Part shown: in pieces, positions 1 to 5,128 of the stretch
Numbering within the stretch: position 1 is the first letter of the stretch
How the letters are laid out: each line of letters starts with the position of its first letter
DNA from: Clostridia bacterium
GTDB lineage: Bacteria > Bacillota > Clostridia > Oscillospirales > CAG-272
Assembly: GCA_017520365.1 (NCBI GenBank)
Contig: JAFXFQ010000084.1
Location: forward strand, 1-6,436
DNA: 6,436 nt
Direction of reading: 5' to 3'
Made by a program: the position numbers and the translations under genes
Notes under the pieces: model-generated
The model's input: only the letters and a program-made list of their open reading frames with translations
Told to the model about the DNA's origin: nothing
The model's database searches: none

Positions 1-184
1 GGTCCGAGTGCTCGTGAGTTATAAAAATAGCCTTTATATCATCAAGGGTCATTCCCAGCTTTGCAAGGGCCTCGCAAACTGCCTTGCAGCTTCTGCCCGC
101 ATCAATGAGAACTGCCGTGTTTTCAGTTTTGATAAGGGTGGAGTTGCCCTCGGAGCCTGAGAAAAGGGTGGTAAGCTCTATCAT
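1..184 (-). CDS. walJ: YycJ/WalJ-type MBL-fold metallohydrolase, N-terminal part (runs off window)
   Basis: Only the first 61 codons are present; the gene continues beyond position 1. The protein starts MIELTTLFSGSEGNS, has LIDAG at residues 26-30 and reaches THEHSD at 56-61. That is the first metal-binding motif HxHxDH (H57, H59, D61) of the metallo-beta-lactamase fold. The early S-G-S-x-G-N-S block with a following LIDAG is characteristic of the YycJ/WalJ subfamily, whose members are thought to be cytoplasmic nucleases; from memory, a Bacillus YycJ has been linked to 5' exonuclease activity in mismatch repair. The ATG (184-182) overlaps the rimO stop codon as ATGA and has only a weak Shine-Dalgarno, so translation probably depends on ribosomes finishing rimO. 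The fold is certain; the exact subfamily is likely but the catalytic C-terminal part is not visible. Confidence 0.85.
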   Translation of the reverse strand, partial: MIELTTLFSGSEGNSTLIKTENTAVLIDAGRSCKAVCEALAKLGMTLDDIKAIFITHEHSD

Positions 185-1524
185 ACTACGGTTTCGCCCA
201 CAAGGTCGTAATCCATAGCCTCAGTTATACGAACGTCAACGAATTCACCTTCGGAAACGGGACGGTGTGAGGTGAACCAGATCTTTCCGTCGATATCTGC
301 GCTGTCGCGGTAGCTTCTGCCAACGTATGCTTCGCTGACAGGGTCAAAGCTTTCGCAAAGCACGTGGATGACCTTACCCACAAGTGCCTCGTTGAATGCC
401 TCGGAGTTGTCAAGCTGTGCGCGCATAAGAATATCAAGTCTGTCCTGCTTTGTTTGCTCATCGATCTGGTAGGGGAGATCGTAAGCCGCGGTACCCTCCT
501 CGCGTGAGTAGGTGAAGGCGCCGAAGCGCTCAAACTTGACATCCTTTATAAACTGGCAAAGCTCTGTAAAGTCTTCCTCTGTCTCTCCGGGGAAGCCAAC
601 GATAGCTGTGGAGCGAAGGGTAATATCCGGGATCTCGCGACGAAGACGCGCTATAGCATCCTCGATACAGGCACGGTCTCCGTGTCTGTTCATTGCGGTG
701 AGCATTTTGTTGGAGATATGCTGGATGGGAAGGTCAAGATACTTGACGATCCTTGGGTTGTCACGCATCTCAGCGATAAGCTCGTCGGTTATCTTATCGG
801 GATAGCAGTAGAGAACGCGGATCCAAGGAATATCTGTATTGTCGGTGATGGCACGGAGAAGCTCGGGGAGAGCGTAGCGTCCGTAAATGTCAAGACCGTA
901 GACGCTTGTATCCTGAGCGATGACGCAAAGCTCGCGGATACCCATTTCGGAAAGGCCTTTTGCCTCCTCCACGATATCTTCAATAGTTCTGGAGCGCAGA
1001 TTTCCGCGTATGGAGGGGATAGCGCAGTACGTGCAGCGGTTGTTACAGCCTTCGGAGATCTTGATATAGGCAAAGACCTCGCCTGTGGTGATTATCCTGT
1101 CGCCGCCGAGCTTTACCTCTTCCTTGTCGTCAAAGCAGGTGAATTTATCCTTTGCTTTGTTGAATATGCTGTCAACAGCATCAACGATTTTGTGGATTCC
1201 TCCAACGCCGAGCACAGCATCAACCTCGGGAAGCTCGCTGAGAAGCTCCTGACGGTAGCGCTCGGCAAGGCATCCTGTAACAACGATGCCCTTGAGGCCG
1301 TTGTGCTTCTTGAGCCATGCAATGTCAAGAATGGAGTCGATAGACTCACGCTTTGCGCTTTCGATAAAGGCGCAGGTGTTTATAATGATGCAGTCAGCCT
1401 CAGTTTCCTCGGGGGTGAGCTGATAGCCCGCTTCCATAATGTGGTGAAGCATTACCTCAGTATCGCAAAGGTTCTTTGCACATCCGAGAGAAACAAAGCC
1501 GACCTTGAAATTTTTTCTGTTCAT
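181..1524 (-). CDS. rimO: Ribosomal protein S12 methylthiotransferase RimO
   Basis: The 447-residue product is a radical-SAM methylthiotransferase that adds a methylthio group to the conserved aspartate of ribosomal protein S12. Domains in order: the N-terminal MTTase domain with the three cluster cysteines C15 (SLGCAKN), C51 (NTCAF) and C85 (TGCLAERY); the radical-SAM core with C160-x3-C164-x2-C167 in SEGCNNRCTYC; and a C-terminal TRAM domain from about residue 383, including GRSYRDSADIDG. SLGCAKNLCDTEVML near the start and the IDG block in the TRAM domain favour RimO over its tRNA-modifying relatives MiaB and MtaB. Length matches E. coli RimO (about 441). The ATG at 1524 is chosen because AGGAGA (1537-1532) lies 7 bases upstream; an in-frame GTG at 1569 would add 15 residues that do not resemble the family. 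The stop overlaps the next gene's start by 4 bases. A location near recA/recX is common in Clostridia. Confidence 0.97.
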   Translation of the reverse strand: MNRKNFKVGFVSLGCAKNLCDTEVMLHHIMEAGYQLTPEETEADCIIINTCAFIESAKRESIDSILDIAWLKKHNGLKGIVVTGCLAERYRQELLSELPEVDAVLGVGGIHKIVDAVDSIFNKAKDKFTCFDDKEEVKLGGDRIITTGEVFAYIKISEGCNNRCTYCAIPSIRGNLRSRTIEDIVEEAKGLSEMGIRELCVIAQDTSVYGLDIYGRYALPELLRAITDNTDIPWIRVLYCYPDKITDELIAEMRDNPRIVKYLDLPIQHISNKMLTAMNRHGDRACIEDAIARLRREIPDITLRSTAIVGFPGETEEDFTELCQFIKDVKFERFGAFTYSREEGTAAYDLPYQIDEQTKQDRLDILMRAQLDNSEAFNEALVGKVIHVLCESFDPVSEAYVGRSYRDSADIDGKIWFTSHRPVSEGEFVDVRITEAMDYDLVGETVV

Positions 1525-1587
1525 AAGTATGTCTCCTGTGGGGGATTTAGAGATAGCGGAGCTTTTCACAGCACAGCATAAAGCTTT

Positions 1588-1613
1588 AAAAACGAGACCG
1601 CATTTTTAGGTCT
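1588..1613 (-). terminator. Weak intrinsic-terminator-like hairpin between recX and rimO
   Basis: On the minus strand AGACC (1613-1609) can pair with GGTCT (1599-1595) around a 9-base loop. Two bases further on is a run of five T (1592-1588). The stem is only 5 bp, so this would be at most a leaky terminator behind recX that lowers, rather than stops, transcription into rimO. No good promoter was seen in the 102-base recX-rimO gap, which is consistent with rimO being fed by read-through. Confidence 0.3.
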
Positions 1614-1626
1614 TACCCTGCTTTTA

Positions 1627-2265
1627 TCAGTATACTTCCCGAAATGCCTCCGTTATTTCGGAAAGGGAGAAGCCCAGCCGCATAAGGGATGCGATCCTCT
1701 TATCCTTTTCCTTTTTGTCCGTGGGGGCATTAGGATATTTTCTTTCTATTACTGTTTTCAGGGCCTCCATATATTCATCGGGGCTTATAAAGGATGCAGC
1801 CGCAACAGCGGCATCCCTTTCATACCCCTTTATGAGAAGCTCTTGTATTATTCTTTTTTTGCCTCGGTACTTGCGGGTGCAATATGCTCTTGCACATCTC
1901 TCAGCCTGAGCATATTCGTCGATAAATCCTCGCTCCTCCATTATGAGGGCAGCCCTTTCGGCATAGACCTTATCGATCTTCCCTCGGAGAAGCTTTGCAA
2001 CGAGACCTTTTTTACTGTGGTCTCCTCCTGAAAGCACCCATTCGGCTTGCTTGACAGCCTTTGCAACGCAGGAGGCCTCATAAAGTGCTTCAAAGCACTC
2101 GTCTGTGATGACCTTGCCCTCCCTCAGATGGGCATCGTAGTAATCTGATATGGAGACCTGCAGGCTTACAGGCTCCCGGCCTTCTCCCGATTCGCTGAGT
2201 TGTGTGAAATCGCAGTAAATACCTGAAGGGGTATCATTTACCCTTGTGATTTTGTATCTGATCAT
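1627..2265 (-). CDS. recX: Regulatory protein RecX
   Basis: The 212-residue product is a RecX-family protein, a cytoplasmic all-helical modulator that binds in the groove of RecA filaments and regulates their growth and activity. The family's helical repeats are visible: ASCVAKAVKQAEWVLS (about 65-79), then KKGLVAKLLRGKI and ERGFIDEYAQAERCARAY (about 111-129), then KKRIIQELLIKGY (136-148), and a last repeat near DKRIASLMRLGFSLSEITEAF (188-208). The size fits clostridial RecX. The ATG at 2265 overlaps the recF stop as ATGA and has AGAGGT (2280-2275) 9 bases upstream. An in-frame GTG at 2274 lies directly against this Shine-Dalgarno and is therefore rejected. Overlap with recF and the nearby recA support co-expression. 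RecX proteins diverge quickly, so the call rests on pattern and context together. Confidence 0.92.
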   Translation of the reverse strand: MIRYKITRVNDTPSGIYCDFTQLSESGEGREPVSLQVSISDYYDAHLREGKVITDECFEALYEASCVAKAVKQAEWVLSGGDHSKKGLVAKLLRGKIDKVYAERAALIMEERGFIDEYAQAERCARAYCTRKYRGKKRIIQELLIKGYERDAAVAAASFISPDEYMEALKTVIERKYPNAPTDKKEKDKRIASLMRLGFSLSEITEAFREVY

Positions 2266-3398
2266 CCGTCGCACACCTCTTTGATCTTGCCGTCGCAGAT
2301 CTCAATAAGGCGGGAGCCGCCTGCCATGGAGCGGAATACGTCCGGTTCGCAGGATGTGACTATCAGCTGGCGGTCTGTCAGATTTCTCATAATAAAGGCG
2401 CGTCGGTCGCAGTCAAGCTCCGAAAGAACATCATCAAGGAGAAAAACAGGGTATTCTCCGCTTATTTTCCGTGACATTTCGCCCTCGGCAAGCTTCATTG
2501 CAAGAGCAAGGCTCCTTTGCTGACCCTGGGAGGCATATATTTTTGCATCCTTTGAATTCAGCCTCACGGAAATATCGTCCTTATGTATACCGTAAAGAGT
2601 GGCGCCAAAGTGTATTTCGCGATCTATATTCTCCGTCAGTGCCTCGTAAAGCTTTGCCTTTCCTGCATCCCTTGTTTCATCACCGCTGTCAGTCAGCGCG
2701 GATGAACGGTAAGAAAGAGACGGCTTTTCGGCGCCGAGAGTCATTTCGGAGAAAAGCATTTCGATAGATTCCGAAAGCTTTTCCATATATTCAAGCCTTC
2801 GGGCAAAAATATCGGCTCCGTAGGTTGCCATCTGCTCGGCATACGTATCCCATATCATAGTATCAAATGCGATCTTGCCTGTTCCCTGAGCCTTTTTTAT
2901 AAGGGCGTTTCGCTGATTGAGAGCGCGGTTGTATCGGGAAAGGCTGTCAAGATATGCGGGATACAGCTGGGAGAGGGCAATATCCATAAAGCTTCTGCGC
3001 AGAGCGGGGCCACCGCTGACCAGAGTCAGATGGGAGGGGCAGAAAAGAACGGCTCTGAAGCTTCCCATCATTTCCTTTGATCCGGAAAGCCTTGCACCGT
3101 TGCGGTAGAGTGTCTTTCGGCCGTCGGCGGGGATATTTGCTGAGAGGGAGACAGGATATCGGTCTCCCTCCTTTGAAAACTCAAGAGAAAGAGTTGCGGC
3201 ACTTTGAGAAAAGCGGATCATCTCCCTTTCCTTTGCTCCTCTGAAGGAGCGGCCGCGGGCGAAGAAATAGATCCCCTCAAGTATATTCGATTTTCCCTGT
3301 GCGTTTCTTCCCCAAAGCACGTTAACACCGTCGGAAAAGCTTAAGCTTTCATTTTCGATGTTGCGGAAGGAGGAAAAGCTTATATTATTACATTTCAA
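2262..3398 (-). CDS. recF: DNA replication and repair protein RecF
   Basis: The 378-residue product is an SMC/ABC-type ATPase that acts with RecO and RecR to load RecA onto gapped DNA. Walker A is GRNAQGKS at residues 30-37; the ABC signature is SQGQQRS at 290-296; Walker B with D-loop is VFLLDDVLSELD at 318-329. The usual GPHRDD block appears here as GIHKDD (270-275), a mild departure. Length matches the family (B. subtilis 370). The start is TTG: residues SSFRNIENESLSF align with the family N-terminus, GGAGA (3410-3406) lies 7 bases upstream, and an in-frame TGA further upstream excludes a longer form. An out-of-frame ATG-TAA lies at 3393-3388, inside the first codons. The gene follows recA after 61 bases and overlaps recX by 4 bases. 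recF is usually found beside dnaN, so this position is unusual. Confidence 0.97.
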   Translation of the reverse strand: MKCNNISFSSFRNIENESLSFSDGVNVLWGRNAQGKSNILEGIYFFARGRSFRGAKEREMIRFSQSAATLSLEFSKEGDRYPVSLSANIPADGRKTLYRNGARLSGSKEMMGSFRAVLFCPSHLTLVSGGPALRRSFMDIALSQLYPAYLDSLSRYNRALNQRNALIKKAQGTGKIAFDTMIWDTYAEQMATYGADIFARRLEYMEKLSESIEMLFSEMTLGAEKPSLSYRSSALTDSGDETRDAGKAKLYEALTENIDREIHFGATLYGIHKDDISVRLNSKDAKIYASQGQQRSLALAMKLAEGEMSRKISGEYPVFLLDDVLSELDCDRRAFIMRNLTDRQLIVTSCEPDVFRSMAGGSRLIEICDGKIKEVCDG

Positions 3399-3459
3399 GG
3401 ATATTTCTCCGTTATGCGATCATGTAAATTTGTTTTTGTAATGATGGCTGACCCTATTC

Positions 3460-4575
3460 TTAATTGTCGCTGTCAAGATCAAGATCCAGCATTCTGATAT
3501 CGAGATCATCCTCGTCAAGCTCTGCCTCAACGGTTTCGCTGTCGCCGTTCTGAAGAGCTGCCTTGATCTTTGCCTCTATCTCAGCGCTGAGTGCATCATC
3601 GCTTTCGATAAGCTTTCTTGCGTTGTCACGTCCCTGGCCGAGGCGCTCGCCGTTGTATGCAAACCAGGAGCCGCTCTTTTCGATGATGCCGAGCTCAACG
3701 CCTGTGTCGATGATCTCGCCGGATTTGGAGATGCCGCTTCCGAAGAGAATGTCAAATTCAGCTACCTTGAAGGGGGGAGCTACCTTGTTTTTTACTACCT
3801 TGCACTTAACGCGGTTGCCGTAAGTATCGCTGCCGGATTTGAGAGCCTCTGTTTTTCTCAGGTCAAGACGAACGGAGGCATAGAACTTGAGAGCTCGTCC
3901 GCCTGTTGTGGTCTCGGGGTTGCCGTATACAACGCCCACCTTTTCGCGGAGCTGGTTGATGAAGATCACGATACAGTTTGTCTTAGCCGCCGCACCGTTA
4001 AGCTTACGGAGAGCCTGAGACATAAGACGAGCCTGGAGACCAACGTGAGAAGCACCCATGTCTCCCTCAATTTCTTGCTGAGGAACGAGAGCCGCAACGG
4101 AGTCGATGACAACGATATCGATGGCACCGCTGCGAACGAGAGCCTCACAGACCTCAAGGGCCTGCTCGCCGGAGTCGGGCTGAGAAACGAGGAGATTGTC
4201 GATGTTAACGCCCAGATTCTTGGCATATACGGGGTCGAGAGCGTGCTCTGCGTCTATGTATGCCGCCTCGCCGCCAAGCTTTTGCACCTCTGCAACGCAG
4301 TGGAGAGCAACTGTGGTCTTACCTGAGGATTCGGGACCGTAGATCTCAACGATCCTTCCTCTGGGAACGCCTCCGACTCCGAGAGCCATATCAAGGCCCA
4401 CGCTTCCCGTTGATACTGCGGAAACGTTCATGGAGGGGTTTTCGCCCATCTTTATGATAGTGCCCTTTCCGAAGCGCTTTTCCATCTGAGAGATGGCGGT
4501 GTCAAGAGCTTTTTTCTTATCCTCTGCAGATACTGCCGCTACGGGGGCGGGTGCCGCCTTTTTCTTTGTTGCCAT
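3460..4575 (-). CDS. recA: Recombinase RecA
   Basis: The 371-residue product is the ATP-dependent strand-exchange protein of homologous recombination and the co-protease that triggers LexA self-cleavage in SOS. Visible landmarks: Walker A GPESSGKTT (80-88), catalytic glutamate region IDAEHALDP (107-115), Walker B in DIVVIDSVAAL (153-163), loop L1 near QEIEGDMGASHVG (167-179), and loop L2 with INQLREKVGVVYGNPETT (206-223). The C-terminal domain ends in an acidic tail (about 352-371) with alternating Leu/Asp. A Lys/Ala/Pro-rich extension of about 20 residues precedes the conserved core. The ATG at 4575 has GAAAGG (4590-4585) 9 bases upstream and a near-consensus sigma-A promoter further up. It is the first gene of the minus-strand block. 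Confidence 0.99.
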   Translation of the reverse strand: MATKKKAAPAPVAAVSAEDKKKALDTAISQMEKRFGKGTIIKMGENPSMNVSAVSTGSVGLDMALGVGGVPRGRIVEIYGPESSGKTTVALHCVAEVQKLGGEAAYIDAEHALDPVYAKNLGVNIDNLLVSQPDSGEQALEVCEALVRSGAIDIVVIDSVAALVPQQEIEGDMGASHVGLQARLMSQALRKLNGAAAKTNCIVIFINQLREKVGVVYGNPETTTGGRALKFYASVRLDLRKTEALKSGSDTYGNRVKCKVVKNKVAPPFKVAEFDILFGSGISKSGEIIDTGVELGIIEKSGSWFAYNGERLGQGRDNARKLIESDDALSAEIEAKIKAALQNGDSETVEAELDEDDLDIRMLDLDLDSDN

Positions 4576-4633
4576 AGTGATAAACCTTTCTCAAATACAA
4601 AAAATTCCTAAAAATATAGCATTGATCTCTCTG

Positions 4634-4649
4634 TCGGCATATTAGCCGA
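4634..4649 (-). other. recA: Small hairpin near the 5' end of the recA transcript
   Basis: TCGGC and GCCGA, separated by 6 bases, form a 5-bp stem about 14 bases into the predicted recA mRNA. The leader is otherwise AT-rich, so the stem is conspicuous. A 5' stem of this sort could stabilise the message; no known riboswitch or operator is recognised. Confidence 0.3.
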
Positions 4650-4669
4650 TTATATTTTTATACATAATA

Positions 4670-4698
4670 ATTATATAACATATAGATTAAACAGTCAA
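4670..4698 (-). promoter_or_regulatory. recA: Sigma-A promoter of recA
   Basis: On the minus strand the -35 hexamer TTGACT (4698-4693), a 17-base spacer and the -10 hexamer TATAAT (4675-4670) match the consensus at 11 of 12 positions. Transcription should start near 4663, giving a leader of about 88 bases. No canonical Gram-positive LexA box (GAAC-N4-GTTC) overlaps this promoter or lies in the leader, so SOS control is not evident from the sequence. Confidence 0.85.
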
Positions 4699-4805
4699 TA
4701 ACAAGGTGTTAATTTTCAAAGGAAAACAAAGGTTTTTGATGAAAAATTTCCATGTATCTGCCAAAATTATGGATTCATATGTGAACTGATGTACGAGCAG
4801 ATCTC

Positions 4806-4837
4806 AAAAAAGGTGCTGTAAAAAAAGTAAAAGCACC
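4806..4837 (-). terminator. Minus-strand intrinsic terminator upstream of the recA promoter
   Basis: On the minus strand GGTGCT (4837-4832) pairs with AGCACC (4817-4812) around a 14-base loop and is followed at once by six T (4811-4806). On the plus strand no T run follows, so the element works only in the minus direction. No minus-strand gene feeds it inside the window, so it either insulates recA from antisense transcription or ends a short minus-strand RNA. Confidence 0.6.
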
Positions 4838-4953
4838 GAAGGCTGTTTATAATAGGGGAGCAGCAGAAAAACCCTTGAATAATCTGTGAGGACATCGTAT
4901 TTATTTTACCTCTTTTTACTGCAAACTCCGACACGCTTATACTTAATTCGCTA

Positions 4954-4982
4954 TTGACAATAAAAAATATTTATGCTAAAAT
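4954..4982 (+). promoter_or_regulatory. Sigma-A promoter of the secreted-protein gene
   Basis: A perfect -35 TTGACA (4954-4959), a 17-base spacer and -10 TAAAAT (4977-4982), with an extended -10 TG at 4974-4975, predict a strong plus-strand promoter. Transcription should start near 4989, which leaves a leader of about 140 bases before the ATG at 5129. A strong promoter ahead of a terminator-bearing leader suggests control after initiation. Confidence 0.8.
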
Positions 4983-5034
4983 TAATATGTGAAGGAATCA
5001 TTTACGCACTGATATTACCAAGGTGCGCTATTAT

Positions 5035-5127
5035 ATGATAAGCTTTTTGCGCACACGTAGTATCAGGCTAAGTGTGCGCTTTTTGCATAGAATGATAAAA
5101 ATAATACACCGTAAAGGAGGTATTTAA
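5035..5127 (+). CDS. Candidate 30-codon basic leader peptide
   Basis: ATG at 5035 opens a 30-codon frame that starts MISFLRTRSIRL, ends HRKGGI, and stops with TAA at 5125-5127, one base before the next gene's ATG. AAGGTG (5020-5025) lies 9 bases upstream as a modest Shine-Dalgarno. The peptide is strongly basic (six Arg, two Lys, two His) and alternates with hydrophobic residues. Its frame runs through the whole terminator hairpin and through the AAAGGAGG of the following gene, so translating ribosomes would physically prevent the terminator from folding. It could also be an open frame arising by chance, because 30 codons is short; no homologue is recognised. Confidence 0.3.
   Translation: MISFLRTRSIRLSVRFLHRMIKIIHRKGGI
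5049..5084 (+). terminator. Intrinsic terminator inside the leader
   Basis: GCGCACAC (5049-5056) and GTGTGCGC (5072-5079) make a perfect 8-bp GC-rich stem. It can extend inward past a G-A mismatch by TAG/CTA to leave a 7-base loop, and is followed directly by five T (5080-5084). It lies between a strong promoter and the ATG at 5129, so it must be bypassed for the downstream gene to be transcribed. Confidence 0.75.
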
Positions 5128-5128
5128 A

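Larger units (their letters stand above)
4576..5128. other. AT-rich divergent intergenic region between recA and the secreted-protein gene
   Basis: This 553-base stretch has no conventional gene. It contains, from left to right, the recA leader and promoter, a minus-strand terminator, and the promoter, attenuator-like leader and short leader ORF of the plus-strand gene; each is listed separately. Between about 4700 and 4805, and between about 4840 and 4950, I see nothing convincing apart from one imperfect LexA-box-like site at 4783-4794. It is markedly richer in A and T than the genes on its left. Confidence 0.8.
4989..5128 (+). promoter_or_regulatory. Attenuator-like leader with mutually exclusive hairpins
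   Basis: Four short segments can pair in competing ways. Segment 1 CGCAC (5005-5009) pairs with segment 2 GTGCG (5023-5027). Segment 2, as GTGCGC (5023-5028), also pairs with segment 3 GCGCAC (5049-5054). Segment 3, as GCGCACAC (5049-5056), pairs with segment 4 GTGTGCGC (5072-5079) to form an intrinsic terminator. Thus 1:2 with 3:4 would be the OFF state and 2:3 the ON state, the classic attenuator or riboswitch layout. Segment 2 also carries part of AAGGTG (5020-5025), the possible Shine-Dalgarno of the leader ORF. I recognise no known riboswitch class. The alternative is a free small RNA of about 95 nt ending at the terminator, but no separate promoter is seen for the downstream gene. Confidence 0.55.

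Noticed and set aside
1525..1569. 15-residue longer N-terminus of RimO from a GTG at 1569
   Set aside because: The ATG at 1524 has AGGAGA at ideal spacing and gives the normal family N-terminus; the extra residues match nothing in RimO.
682..1581. 299-codon plus-strand open frame opposite rimO
   Set aside because: It is the antisense shadow of rimO, whose motifs and ribosome binding site are unambiguous; the plus-strand protein shows no recognisable family or upstream signal.
2266..2274. recX start at GTG 2274
   Set aside because: The GTG directly abuts the AGAGGT site, leaving no spacing; ATG 2265 overlaps the recF stop as ATGA at a proper distance.
4702..4820. About 39 open plus-strand codons ending MYEQISKKVL-stop upstream of recA
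   Set aside because: There is no ribosome binding site for the only ATG (4789), no recognisable similarity, and it lies in AT-rich promoter DNA; a chance frame or unprovable gene remnant.
4848..4853. TATAAT resembling a plus-strand -10 box
   Set aside because: No -35-like hexamer lies at 16-18 bases upstream, whereas a much better promoter exists at 4954-4982.
4785..4889. Open plus-strand frame of about 34 codons, Lys/Ala rich (KKGAVKKVKAPKA)
   Set aside because: It has no start codon or ribosome binding site and coincides with the arms of the minus-strand terminator, so the apparent coding pattern is a by-product.
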